A stretch of 64,000 nt of DNA from Haberlea rhodopensis (GCA_907163345.1 CAJQUN010000060.1:620001-684000); one strand, 5' to 3'. Positions 1 through 11,862 are shown, numbered from the stretch's first letter. Translations and numbers: made by a program. The notes: generated from the letters alone by a model not told the origin.

Positions 1-662
1 AAGTAGGGTGAGAAACCTACCCTGTTTCTTTCTGGAAAACTGGTTTGGTTCTACTTTTGAGCATGGTGAAAAACGGCATGTTAGCATATGTTTCTTGAAA
101 CCTGTGATTTAAATGCTTACATGGTGTTTTTATGAGTCTCTCTGTAATTTTCCTTAAGCATGATGCATGTTTTATGTGGAAGATTTAAGCTTGTGAAACG
201 TAGTGCTCAAAAATCTGGGTAGAGATTTCCTCTGTTTTTCTGGAAAACGTGGGTTGGGAGTGTTTTTGAGGAGGTGTTATCATGCATGATAAGCTTATAT
301 TTTGGAGAACCTCTGATGTAAAAATATGCATGGTAGTTTTTTGAAGCCCTTGGAATGTTTAGTTGAGCACGATTTATGTTATATGTGTTAGTTTTAATAG
401 CTTGAAAAGTGGTGCTCACGAATTCTGGAAATGAAAATGTGCCCTGTTTCCAGAAAAAGTTGATCCAGTACTTGTTTAAATGATCGATGTTTATGCATGT
501 AGGTTTATGCTCAGGGTGTATATTTGGTTTGAATACACTCAGGGTAGTGTAGTTCAAATGCTAGCATGATGATCTTGGTATGTATTATGTCCTACATGTT
601 AGATTTAAGGGTATGAATATCGGTGTTAAGCAATTCTGGAAAATCGCCAAAGGAACAAGGTT

Positions 663-824
663 GGCGATCGATCGCCAAGGAGGCGCGATCGATCGCGACG
701 TTCCAGTAGGTTTTGGCGATCGATCGCCAATATTGGGGCGATCGATCGCTGAATGTTTTTTTTTGGTATGCGAGGCAGTAGCATCTCGCGATCGATCGGG
801 GCTCATGGGCGATCGATCGCGAGA
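663..824. repeat. Cluster of CGATCGATCG palindromes in LTR N
   Basis: Five perfect or near-perfect copies of the 10-bp core are spaced 15-70 bp apart. The first is part of a 14-bp palindrome, GGCGATCGATCGCC. The flanks stay symmetric (GCG/CGC), so the dyad extends beyond the core. Confidence 0.85.
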
Positions 825-1175
825 TGATATTGTAGGATTAATTTGGTTTTTTAATTTGGTTTTGCTTCCGGATTATTATGAGGTGCCTAATATTGTGTTG
901 TGTGGCTATGTAGAACCATCCCAGGTGCCAGCACAACCGAGGAGATAAAGTCGATTGACTCCTCTATCTTTTGAAAGGTACGTAAGCGACGTACGGGCAT
1001 CCCAACGGTAACATGTACTTTATGTTTGTCTTTATGACACATGATGAATGCAATGTGGTGCATTATGGTTATGATACATGTTTTTTTTATGCATCGTTTT
1101 TGCATATGTATGTTGTGAAATATAAGAGGTGTATTTCACGAGTCAAAGTTATCTTAGTAAGGATTTTAATGGCTT

Positions 1176-1277
1176 ACGCTAAAGTCCACTGGAAGCGATG
1201 AAGAATTCCGCTTACATGGAGTAGCAACGCTAAAGTCCATTGGAAGCGATGAAGAATTCCGCTTACATGGAGTAGCA
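1176..1277. repeat. Two tandem 51-bp repeats with an AAGCG/CGCTT hairpin
   Basis: Two head-to-tail copies (1176-1226 and 1227-1277) differ by about one base. Each contains AAGCG, 11 bases, then CGCTT, the same kind of short inverted pair found in the arrays of elements B, K and L. Confidence 0.85.
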
Positions 1278-1766
1278 AGAAGCATTAAAATGTACTAATG
1301 ATAAGGGCTCAGGATGAAATAAGAATTTAAGGGAAAAGGAATGTCATGACATTGCATATCCATACATTCATATAATGTGTTTCTATTATGAATTATGGTA
1401 CAGGGACAACCAATGGGCGATATAAATGCTGGAAAGACAGGAAGGGCTTGTGTTTAAGATTTGCATTTATGCCTTACTTTCATATTATGTTAAATATGAA
1501 TTGTGTTATGCTCATGTGTTGGGGGTTGTCTTTGTAGGTGCTTTTGTTGACGAGAACCAGGGCCGGGGTTGATATGCTGAGCTGTAAGGAGTGCTACAGG
1601 ATTAGCATGTTAGAGTTTTTGTATAGCTTCTACTGAGTAGAGTAAGACTATGATGTAGTACCTTTATAGGAAGTATGTCTTTCCTTTTGGAACATTTTGG
1701 TACTGTAATCTCTAAAGCTCAGGTTAATCAACACGGCACATTACTCTGATATAATCACATGTATGT

Positions 1767-2153
1767 TTAGTTCTCTAAATTGCACCTTAATATCTTGATG
1801 TGATAACGGGGTCTCACATATGTACCCCTTGTCCAATAGGTCTGAGTTTTCAAATCTCTTAATTCAGATGGTGCCATTCGATATAGTGCTCGTGAAATTG
1901 CAGAAGTACCAGGTAACGATTCAATACCAAATTCCACTTCTCGACTTGGTGGAAATCCAGGAATCTCATCTGGAAATACATTTGCATACTCTGCAACCAC
2001 TGGTATATCCTCTACTCTTCTTTCTACTTTCTTATCTGTTACATCAACAGCATAAATCACATATCCCGTATGTCCACGTTCTAACAAACGGGACATTCGA
2101 ATAACAGATATCAAAGGATCCTTGCACGTGATCCCTATCCATAGAAGAACCAT
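1767..2153 (-). pseudogene. Reverse transcriptase N-terminal fragment of element C
   Basis: The translation contains VFPDEIPGFPPSREVEFGIE followed by a P-G-T pattern and YRMAPSELRDLK, the signature at the protease/RT junction of plant Gypsy polyproteins. RT would copy element RNA into DNA. After the stretch equivalent to the usual LLDKGYIRP motif the match fades, and the catalytic YxDD region is absent. The fragment ends where LTR N begins. It overlaps the protease frame by a few codons, consistent with a frameshift. Assignment to Gypsy is secure; the position of the breakpoint is not. Confidence 0.8.
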
Positions 2154-2614
2154 TGATTTCCAGTATCAGACTGAAATCTCACTGTTTTCTGACAACAATC
2201 TACAACAGTTTTATATCTGCTCAACACGTTAATACCAAGAATACAGTCAAAATACATCATATCTAATACAATCAAATCGGCCTGTATTCCATAATCAATA
2301 TCAGACTGAATAACACAATTAGACACACTCTGACAAGTTCTCACAGTAGTTCCCATGGGTGTCGAGACATACAGAGGCATTAATAGTGGAGATGAGCATA
2401 TATGATACCAGTCAATAAACGCTTGTGCAACAAATGAATGTGATGCACCAGTATCAATCAAAATTAAAGCGGGATAAGTAAATAAACTACACTTACCCGC
2501 AATCACATCATCAGGAGCTGCCTCTGTTTGCTCCTTGTTCAGTGCATACACCTGAGCCTGAGGTGGTCCTGCTCTCTGTCCTCCACCAGACCGTGGAACA
2601 CCCTGTGGTCTCTG
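2135..2614 (-). pseudogene. Aspartic protease domain of element C
   Basis: The minus-strand frame contains LILIDTGASHSFVA, the active-site DTG/A motif of retroviral-type aspartic proteases (catalytic triad codons at 2455-2447). It continues with a LGINVLSRYKTVVDC stretch typical of Gypsy proteases. Such enzymes cut the Gag-Pol polyprotein inside the virus-like particle. It follows the gag zinc knuckles and precedes RT, the expected order. The frame changes between gag and protease near 2551-2615, so it is a relic. Confidence 0.85.
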
Positions 2615-3226
2615 TTACACTGTACTTTTTGACATATTCCTTCTCATCTGTTGTCCTCCAATTTGAGGACAATCTCTTATTATGTGTCCTGCCCTCCCAC
2701 ATCGAAAACAAACCAGAGTATCAAGTTGTGGGCAATCTCGTTTAAAATGTGGTCCTCCACATTTAAAACATTGTAAACCTCGACCACTACTACTATTACT
2801 GCCTTGGGACTGTCCTTTGGCACCTCGGTCATTGCCTTTACACATCACAAACCGCTTCCCACCAAATCTAGAAGAAGAAGCACCTCCTCGTGATGCTTTA
2901 AACGGTTCCCCTCTGGGTCTCATGCTCTCTGATTTAGGTGGTTGAGAGTTTCCCACATCCTTATACACTCCAACTGCAATCTCAGCCATCTCAGCTCTCG
3001 TCAGCGCTTCCTCAAATGACGTAGGGTTATTAGAAATCACCATATCAAACAACTCAGGCCTTAAACCCTTCACAAACTGTCAGATCTTTGCCTTTGTGTT
3101 TGCAGCGATATGCGGTACATACCGTAACAAGGAAGAAAACTGCAAAGCATAATCAGACACTGTCATGGTTCCCTATTTTAGATTAGTAAACTCATCCTAT
3201 TTTCTTTGCCTCGCATCCACAGAGAA
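2615..3226 (-). pseudogene. Gag C-terminal half of element C, two CCHC zinc knuckles
   Basis: The frame shows capsid-like sequence (VKGLRPELFDMVI, then SFEEALTRAEMAEIA) followed by two zinc knuckles, CFKCGGPHFKRDC and CFRCGRAGHIIRDC, both with C-X2-C-X4-H-X4-C spacing. Gag forms the particle shell and the knuckles bind element RNA. Two in-frame stops lie upstream (near 3200 and 3180), on either side of a DEFTNLK motif. The N-terminal half lies beyond Copia-1 at 10765-11146, and the frame continues directly across that insertion. Confidence 0.85.
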
Positions 3227-3231
3227 ATAGT

Positions 3232-4259
3232 TGTTGGGATATGCCCTAAGACATGTCATTAGATGATTGTTTATGACATACAATGTATTATGATTTTATA
3301 AATGGCAAATCATTATTATATATTAATCGAATATCTGTGAAATATGAATTGATATATAAGTTAATGTCCTTAGAATAATATTGTATTGTTCTTAAAGATT
3401 GTCCCTAGTCAAGTATTATCATGAATAAGGATAATGATAATACATTGAGACTAGTATGTTTTGATTGATGAATTGTTCATAGATATGAGATATCAAATCA
3501 ACACATGGGTACATGTTAGAGAACGATGTACTTGACAGACCCACCATGAGAATGCTACATGGATAGTTATATGAGTGTCATAAGCAATTCTCAGAGTGAT
3601 AATATTGTATGTAATCCTTACGATTTGAGATCATCAGAGATCCCAACATAAGGAGTTATGTATCTTGATATTGTCAAACGTTACCTGTAACAGGGTAAAC
3701 TATAAAGGCAGCTATTGGATACACTACGAATTATGTAGAGGGATGTTGATTGATCAAGATAGGATTTGTCCCTCGTATATAACAGGAGAAGTGTTTGGGC
3801 CCTTGATCAAGTAAAACTAAAATGCATGGCCATGCTCGAATGAGTCGATATGTGATATCGAGCTTATTCGTTTATTCTAGTTCTACTTGGGGATCAAGAA
3901 ATAGAGATTGAATATATGAGTATGACTATTCCATGACTCGTGTTCAATCTAAACACATGGACAAAGGGATTACATGGTTAATATTATCACAAGTTCTAAG
4001 GTTATGTCGAGTCAAAGACATTCTTGTAATTTGGGTAGCCTTGATGTGTTGCTAGATACCGTAGAGGCAAGACCTTGGAGGTGTTGCTCGTGACTCGGAA
4101 TTCGTTGGACGTGGTGCTTCGTGGATTCTGCTCAAACACGCTACAAGGGTGAGACTCTTATTATCTATATTCCGATATGACCACTTTGTATAGATCCGCG
4201 GTTCTAGTAATCCAAAATTTTAAATTCCGTTATGTTGTATGCTTGTTTGATTACTAACA
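3232..4259 (+). repeat. 5' LTR of Copia-1
   Basis: Starts TGTTGGGATATGCCC and ends TTACTAACA, with the usual TG...CA termini. It is nearly the same as 9739-10759; the visible differences include a small block near 3768 that is missing from the 3' copy. A TATATAA stretch at 3776-3782 is the only TATA-like site noticed. Confidence 0.95.
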
Positions 4260-4260
4260 G

Positions 4261-4273
4261 TGGTATCAGAGCC
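4261..4273 (+). other. Primer-binding site of Copia-1
   Basis: TGGTATCAGAGCC, one base after the LTR, complementary to the 3' end of plant initiator Met-tRNA. Confidence 0.9.
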
Positions 4274-6026
4274 GTGTACAAAGCTCATATCGGATTTATG
4301 TGGTTAATTGTTTAATCATATTTAGATCTGTATTGCATGCTAATAAAACTGTATATAATCATATACGATATGAGTAAATCGAGTTTGTGTAATTATCGTA
4401 AAATTATATTTGATATAATTGAAGTTTATTGTATACGATACATGAAGGCGCAAAACCAATCCCATAGCATGAGATGGTTCGGCCACCACCATCACAAATG
4501 ACACACGGCTGCCACATGAGGGATAGGGTTTTCGAACCCTTGGCTCGAGATGGTTTAGCCGTTTTGGCTAATAATTGTGCATGGAAGTGTCAAAACAATG
4601 CTAAGGTTTTAGAACTTTTGGTTCGATTAGATGGTTGGCGGCTCCCTCCACATGAGAGCTAGGGTTTTTCGAACCCCTTGGCTCGAGATGGTCGAGCCAC
4701 CACCGTCATAATTCGTGCATGGTTGGACCGTGGCTCGTGGCTAAGAATTTCTAACCATGTGGCTCGATGAACATGAAAACGACGCATGGACGGCTAGGGT
4801 TTGGAACCCTAGCGGTGCCGCATGGACGCTCATGGCTCGGACCGTGGCTTGGGCAAGGGTTTCGAACCGTGTGGTTAGATGGGTCGGACCCATTTGGTTC
4901 CTGGTTTGAGTCACATTTAGTTTCGTGGCATGTGATGTCCCGAGCGTACGATAATTTCATAAAATTTATTTTACAGTTTTATTGGGATTAAATTTTAAAA
5001 TGTTTAGAATTTAATTCATTAATTGTTATTGCATGTTATATGTGTTGTTTGAGCATGGTGCATGGTTATAGCCCTTTAACCTATTAGATAGGCTTTGTGA
5101 ATGTTTGTAATTTAATACGGCCTGCGTGTCGTGCCTTCTCTATTTTTCTAAATGTTATCCCTCCCCTACGATCCCCTCGAATGTGACTCGAGGAATTCTC
5201 TATATCTTGTAAATGTTATATAGTATAGTTAATTTTATTGATGGAGATCAATGAAGATGGACAAAGGTGCTGGGATGAGGAGACCATTCACAAAAGGGGG
5301 GCAAAGAGGTGCTTGGAGAAGTTACCCTTAGGATGTCCTTTTAGATTTTCTCATTGGCTTGAGAAATCTTTAGTTGGGGCTATAACCATGTCACGTTTAC
5401 TTTATGTTGATGTATGAGATGCATGTTTTATGTTTTATTTAATATTGATGCTTATATATATATATATAGATATGTATATATTCATATATGTACGGGACAT
5501 ATTTTCAATATTAATAAAATCATGAGATCAATAAATCCCTCTTTTAATATTAAGTTTAAGATGCCTTCCAATTAAAAATACTCGTCAAGACTTCGATTGA
5601 ACATGTGTGGGTTTGCCAAAGCAAAGCACCGTAACAATCTTAGTAAGGCGCGAAAGGATAAAAGTGATATTCGTGTTATTTTAAAATTGGGTTCGACTTA
5701 ACTAGCGTTATCTCAATAGGATTGGGAACCTAGAGGCATGTTGTTGGATAAATAATTCATTAGATGAATTTGAACAAAGTGTTGTTCGTCCAACCATCCA
5801 AGAATTACATGTGATGTAATTGACAAAGTGTTGTCTACCTAAATAACCGAGTCTTGGGCAATTAGCCAAAGCTAACTCAAGAGTAAGTGAAATATGGATC
5901 TTGGCCCACTAAAAGTTTTGAGGGTTGATAATTTTAAAGAAAATAGTGGGAGTGTCATTTAATATAAGACCATATTAAATGATTAAAATCATAAACTTAT
6001 TTTGCATATTTATATTGTAGATTTCC
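4274..6026 (+). other. Copia-1 untranslated leader with repeated near-palindromes
   Basis: No protein-like ORF is present. The region 4500-4880 repeats a block built around AGGGTTTTCGAACCC plus TTGGCTCGAGATGGTT at least four times, with variants near 4526, 4663, 4795 and 4856. A short AT dinucleotide run lies at 5454-5468. The Copia-2 leader has the same layout. Confidence 0.75.
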
Positions 6027-9000
6027 ATGGCAACCAATAACGTCACTAGCACATTATCATTGCGATCGGTCCTTGAGAAGGACAAACTTAATGAGACAAA
6101 TTTCCTAGACTGGTATAGGAATTTGAGGATTGTCCTCAAGCAAGAAAAGAAGCAATATGTCCTAGAGGAACCCTTAACTGCTGAGGAACCTCCCTTGACG
6201 GCTACAAGAGCCGATAGAGATGCTTAGAAGAAGCATCAAAATGACGCACTTGATGTTGGGTGCCTAATGCTTGCCACAATGAACTCTGAGCTTCAGAAGC
6301 AACATGAGGAAATGGAGGCGTTCGATATGATCGAGCACCTAAAGCAACTGTACCAACAACAAGCAAGACAAGAGAGGTATGACGTCTTTAAAGCGTTATT
6401 CCAGTGTAGAATGGTAGAAGGAAGCATAGTTGGAACTCATGTGCTCAAGATGATTGGGTACATTGAGAATCTGGAGAAGCTGGGTTTTCCTTTGGACCAA
6501 GAGTTAGCCACTGACGTGATCTTGCAATCGTTGCCTGAAAGCTTCAGTCAATTTGTCTTGAATTACAATATGATTGAAATTGAAAAGACTCTCCCACAGT
6601 TACTTGGCATCCTTAGAACTTTTGAAGCAAATAGCAAGAAGTCTAAGCCTACAAATGTTCTTATTGTGAATAAGAGCAAAGGAAAGACTAAAGCTAAGAG
6701 CTTCAAGAAGAAAAAGAAGGTCCTTGTTAAGTCTAAGCCACATGCTTCTACACTAAAGCCAAAGGGAGGAGTGGCAAAAGAGGGGAACTGTTTCCATTGC
6801 AGTGAGACCGGACATTGGACAAGAAATTGCAAAGTTTATCTGGAGGATCTTAAGAAGACGAAGGGAAGTGTGACTTCCACTTCAGGTATTTTTGTTATAG
6901 AAGTCAATTTATCTACTTCTTCATCTTGGGTATTAGATACTGGATGTGGATCACACATTTGTGTAAATGTGCAGGATCTCAAAAGGAGTAAGACGTTGGC
7001 GAAAGACGAAGTTGATCTCCGAGTTGGAAATGGAGCAAGAGTTGCTGCATTAGCAGTAGGAGATTACCATTTATCTTTGCCTTCTGGTTTATCATTGATT
7101 TTGAAAGACTGTTATTTTGTGCCGTCTATTACCAAAAACATTATTTCTATTTCTTGTTTGGACAAGTGTGGATTTTCATTTATGATAAAGGACAACTGTT
7201 GTTCTATTTATTTAAATGATATGTTTTATGCTAATGCACAAATGATTAATGGTCTTTATATATTAAATCTTGATATGACTGTCTATAACATAAATACTAA
7301 AAGGATAAAGAATAATGATTCCAATCCAACTTATCTCTGGCATTGCCGCTTGGGCCATATAAACAAGAATCGCATATCAAAACTTCATAAGGATGGAGTA
7401 TTGGATTCATTTGATTTTGAATCATATGAAACATGTGAATCTTGTTTAATGGGCAAGATGACTAAAGCCCCATTCAAGGGACATGTTGAAAGGGCAAATA
7501 TTTTATTGGGACTAATACATAAGTGATGTATGTGGACCAATAAGCACACATGCTAGAGGTGGTTTTCAATACTTCGTTACATTTACTGATGACTTCAGTA
7601 GATATGGGTATGTGTACCTTATGAAACATAAACATGAAACCTTTGAAAAGTTCACGGATTTCAAGAATGAAGTACACAACCAACTTGGTAAAAGTATCAA
7701 AATCCTTCGATCAGATCGAGGAGGTGAATACCTAAGACAAGAGTTTCATGACTATCTAAAGGAGTGTGGGATAGTTCCACAACTCACTCGTCCGTATACT
7801 CCACAATGGAATGGTGTATCCGAGAGGAGAAATCGGACCTTGTTGGACATGGTTAGATCAATGATGAGTCATGCAGATCTTCCGATATCCTTTTGCGGAC
7901 ATGCTTTAGAAACAACAATATTCATAATGAACCGTGTTCCATCTAAATCAGTGGAAAAGACACCATATGAGATATGGACTGGGAAGCGTCCTGGTATGTC
8001 TTTTATGAAGATTTGGGGTTGTGAGGCTTTCGTGAGACGTCACGCTTCTAACAAACTTGGACCCAAATCTGATAAGTGTTTATTAGTGGGGTATCCTAAT
8101 GAAACTAAAGGATACTATTTCTATTATCCCACCGAGAACAAAGTGGTTGTTGCTCGGACTGGTGTCTTTCTTGAAAAAGAATTTATTTCTAGAAAAACCA
8201 GTGGGAGACAAATAGAACTTAGTGAAGTTTAACCACAAGAAAACATTGAACATGATATTGAGATGGAAATAGAGCAGACACCACAAGCTGTTGTGGATAA
8301 AGTGCCTGCTCAAGAGACACAAGCCCAGCGTAGGTCTGTAAGAGAACACCGGGAGCCACAGAGATATGGATTTCTTGTGACTCAACAAGGTGACTTACTA
8401 CTTATTGATGAGGATGACCTGTCATCTTATAAACAAGCTATAATGGGCACTGATTCTGAGAAATGGCAAGAGGCCATGAAATCTGAGATGGAATCCATGT
8501 ATGCAAACCAAGTATGGGCTTTGGTTGACCAGCCTGAAGGGGTGAGACCCATAGGGTGCAAATTGATTTTCAAGAAGAAGACCGACATGGATGGTAATGT
8601 ACAAACCTATAAAGGTCGACTGGTTGCTAAAGGCTTCTAACAAATTCATGGTATTGACTATGATGAAACTTTTTCACCAGTTGCCATGGTTAAATCCATT
8701 AGGATCTTACTTGCAATAGCTGCATTTCATGATTATGAAATCTGGCAGATGGATGTCAAAACAGCTTTCCTTAATGGAAATCTGCTTGAGGATGTGTACA
8801 TGACACAACCCGAGGGTTTTGTCGATCCAAAGGATGCTGGAAAGATATGCAAGCTACAACGATCCATTTATGGATTGAAGCAAGCTTCTCAGAGTTGGAA
8901 TCTTCGTTTTGATGATGCAGTCAAAGAGTTTGGTTTCATCAAAAACGTAGATGAACCTTGTGTCTACAAGAAGGTCAGTGGGAGCATAATTATCTTCCTA

Positions 9001-9723
9001 ATATTGTATGTAGATGACATACTTCTAATTGGGAATGATATCCCTGCCTTACAATCTGTAAAGATTTGGCTAGGGAATTGCTTTTCTATGAAAGACTTGG
9101 GTGAAGCCACCTATGTATTAGGAATCAAGATCTATAGAGATAGATCGAGAAGATTACTTGGCCTAAGTCAAAGTACATACATAGACAAAGTGCTAAAACG
9201 GTTTAGCTTGCAAGAATCAAAGAAAGGATTCGTGCCTATGACACATGGAATATATCTCTCGAAGGAACAGTGTCATTCAACACCAGATGAGAGACAAAGC
9301 ATGAGTAAGATTCCATATGCGTCAGCTATTGGATCTATCATGTACACCATGATATGTACTCGTTCCGATGTCTCGTACGCCTTGAGCATGACGAGCAAAT
9401 ATCAAGTTGATCCAGGTGAAAGTCACTGGATTGCAGTCAAGAATATCCTGAAGTACTTGAGAAGAACTAAGGATACATTCTTGATTTATGGAGGTGAGGA
9501 AGAGCTCAATGTAATTGGTTACACTGATGCAAGTTTCCAAACCGACAAAGATAATTTTCGATCGCAATCAGGATATGTGTATTGCCTAAATGGAGATGTT
9601 AAAATATGCAAAGTACCAACATATGATAATGTATCTGACCCATTGACGAAGCCACTGTCACAGCAGAAGCATGATCGTCATACTAGATCTCTAGGCATTA
9701 AGTATATGTCTGATTGGTCTTAG
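6027..9723 (+). pseudogene. Copia-1 gag-pol polyprotein relic (gag, protease, integrase, RT, truncated RNase H)
   Basis: The start ATG at 6027 opens a gag beginning MATNNVTSTLSLRS. Domains in order are: gag to about 6780; zinc knuckle CFHCSETGHWTRNC (6789-6830); protease active site DTG (6936-6944); the GAG-pre-integrase HHCC zinc domain (about 7330-7480); the integrase core with D, D (RSDRGGEY, near 7717) and E (NGVSERRNR, near 7815); and RT from about 8440 with YVDD at 9007-9018. Lesions include a stop at 6225-6227, a one-base insertion near 7523 that shifts the frame in integrase, and stops near 8230 and 8638. Most of RNase H is missing after GYVYCLNG, about 280 bp relative to Copia-2. It lies between the leader and the polypurine tract. 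It cannot make a functional polyprotein. Confidence 0.95.
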
Positions 9724-9725
9724 TG

Positions 9726-9738
9726 CAAGTGGGAGATT
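9726..9738 (+). other. Polypurine tract of Copia-1
   Basis: CAAGTGGGAGATT sits directly before the 3' LTR and is the expected primer for plus-strand DNA synthesis. The same sequence precedes the Copia-2 3' LTR. Confidence 0.85.
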
Positions 9739-10759
9739 TGTTGGGATATGCCCTAAGACATGTCATTAGATGATTGTTTATGACATACAATGTATTATGA
9801 TTTTATAAATGACAAATCATTATTATATATTATTCGAATATCTGTGAAATATGAATTGATATATAAGTTAATGTCCTTAGAATAATATTGTATTGTTCTT
9901 AAAGATTGTCCCTAGTCAAGTATTATCATGAATAAGGATAATGATAATACATTAAGACTAGTATGTTTTGATTGATGAATTGTTCATAGATATGAGATAT
10001 CAAATCAACACATGGGTACATGTTAGAGAACGATGTACTGGACAGACCCACCATGAGAATGCTACATGGATAGTTATATGAGTGTCATAAGCAATTCTCA
10101 AAGTGATAATAATGTATGTAATCCTTACGACTTGAGATCATCAGAGATCCCAACATAAGGAGTTATGTATCTTGATATTGTCAAACCTTACCTGTAATAG
10201 GGTAAACTATAAAGGCAGCTATTGGATACACTATGAATTATGTAGAGGGATGTTGATTGATCAAGATAGGAGGGACACAGGAGAAGTGTTTGGGCCCTTG
10301 ATCAAGTGAAACTAAAATGCATGGCCATGCTCGAATGAGTCTATATGTGATATCGAGCTTATTCGTTTATTCTAGTTCTACTTGGGGATCAAGAAATAGA
10401 GATTGAATATACGAGTATGACTATTCCATGACTCGTGTTCAATCTAAACACATGGACAAAGGGATTAAGTTACATGGTTAATATTATCACAAGTTCTAAG
10501 GTTATGTCGAGTCAAAGACATTCTTGTAATTTGGGTAGCCTTGATGTGTTGCTAGATACCGTAGAGGCAAGACCTTGGAGGTGTTGCTCGTGACTCGGAA
10601 TTCGTTGGACGTGGTGCTTCGTAGATTCTGCTCAAACACGCTACAAGGGTGAGACTCTTATTATCTATCTTCCGATATGACCACTTTGTATTGATCGGCG
10701 GTTCTAGTAATCCAAAATTTTAAATTCCGCTGCGTTGTATGCTTGTTGGATTACTAACA
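9739..10759 (+). repeat. 3' LTR of Copia-1
   Basis: Same start and end as the 5' LTR. Near 10271 the sequence that carries the TATATAA site in the 5' LTR is missing. Confidence 0.95.
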
Positions 10760-10764
10760 ATAGT

Positions 10765-11146
10765 GATCCTTAAAACGAGTTCTGAAGACATCCCAATCCA
10801 CAGTCTGTCCTTGAGCTCTCAGCTCAATCAATGTGGCTTTCCACCACATCATTGCTTTCTTTGCCAACTGGAAGTCAGCCAAATGTAACCAGGCTGACTT
10901 GGCACATGATGCCGATACAAAGATCTGTTCCACACATTCCAACCATTCCTCTACTTGTTCCCCTGATTCAATACCCTCAAAACGAGGTGGCTGATAACTC
11001 AGAAACTGGGAATGTTAATTCCCCAGGTAACAGTACCTGTTCCACTGGCCCTTGTCCAAGTGGTGGTGGTGGCACAGGCGCCTCCCAACACTAGCATTGC
11101 CACTCATGGCATCCCCAATGTCATCGTGATGTACTCTATCTGCCAT
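10765..11146 (-). pseudogene. Gag N-terminal part of element C
   Basis: On the minus strand a start codon at 11146-11144 opens a proline- and histidine-coding stretch. After a stop or frame change comes PPRFEGIES, then WLECVEQIFVSAS, LADFQLAKKAMMWW and WDVFRTRFKDHY, the conserved capsid core of plant Gypsy Gag. It is cut by Copia-1; the next codons are found at 3226 and below. It lies just downstream of the primer-binding site. At least one in-frame stop marks it as a relic. Confidence 0.85.
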
Positions 11147-11292
11147 TACTGCAAATACAGGGTTACCAACAACAAACAAATATATAAAGCTTGTCAGTAT
11201 AACATCATATCAATACTCTCAACATGCTTTCAAGGTATTAGGCAACTCCCTAATACACTTCCTCTACACTGGTTCAACCAGTTCTCGATCCA

Positions 11293-11306
11293 CTGCTCTG
11301 ATACCA
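11293..11306 (-). other. Primer-binding site of element C
   Basis: Reverse complement reads TGGTATCAGAGCAG, initiator Met-tRNA type, four bases from the LTR edge. Confidence 0.85.
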
Positions 11307-11862
11307 CTAATGTGGGTCCTCGTTACTTAATCCGTTATATATCAGTTCATTATACATATGTGAGTAAGAATTAAGTAAATCATACATTTATTAAGAGTTT
11401 TACTATGTAGGTTGTTACAATAGTGACAAAACCCTGTCAAAATATACATCATATGTACAACAAAACAACCTAGACCAATATAACTCCTAAGCAGTGGTTC
11501 AACTCGCAGCGGAATAAGACTCACAATCCCGTCCTCCAACGTCTATGAGTCCCTACAGAAACAATCACACAACATGAGTATAGATAAACAACTATCTCAG
11601 TGCAATATCAATAAGAAACATAAAACGATAAAGCACTATAAACATCAATTGTGATTGTTCTGTATCACGCATCAACAAATGCAAATATGTCATGACATGT
11701 CTCACCCATCATCCTGTTATAACTAGACCGATATGATATGCCTATCTCAGATCAATATGTTAGTGAACCTCCTCACATCTTCATATTAGCAGCACATATC
11801 ATAGCACCATCCTCACACGTTATAACAACTAAAGCATATACTCAACCGGAGTATATCTCTCA

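Larger units (their letters stand above)
1..1742 (+). repeat. Right part of a Gypsy-type LTR (element N), start outside the window
   Basis: No ORF here looks protein-like. The layout matches the LTRs of elements A and C: a cluster of CGATCGATCG palindromes (663-824), a GTCATGACA motif near 1342, a C/G-rich stretch near 1530-1570, and an end at GGCACA near 1742, which resembles the terminus of the C LTR. The following bases match the expected primer-binding site poorly. N is therefore best read as the 3' LTR of a + element inserted in the RT of C, but a rearranged 5' LTR is possible. The exact right boundary is uncertain by about 25 bp. Confidence 0.6.
3232..10759 (+). mobile_element. Copia-1: complete but dead Ty1/Copia element
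   Basis: It has two LTRs, a primer-binding site, a leader, a gag-pol relic and a polypurine tract. The target-site duplication ATAGT lies at 3227-3231 and 10760-10764. Removing the element and one ATAGT restores the gag reading frame of element C, which confirms the insertion point. It is the same family as Copia-2, but its LTRs are shorter (1028 and 1021 bp) and lack a roughly 450-bp internal segment. Copia lineage is not assigned. Confidence 0.95.

Noticed and set aside
663..824. GATC-rich clusters as bacterial-type methylation or restriction sites
   Set aside because: The sequence is plant nuclear repeat DNA; Dam-type meaning does not apply. The palindromic arrangement is reported instead.
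4261..4273. tRNA gene at TGGTATCAGAGC sites
   Set aside because: Only the primer-binding complement of the tRNA 3' end is present; no cloverleaf can be formed around it.
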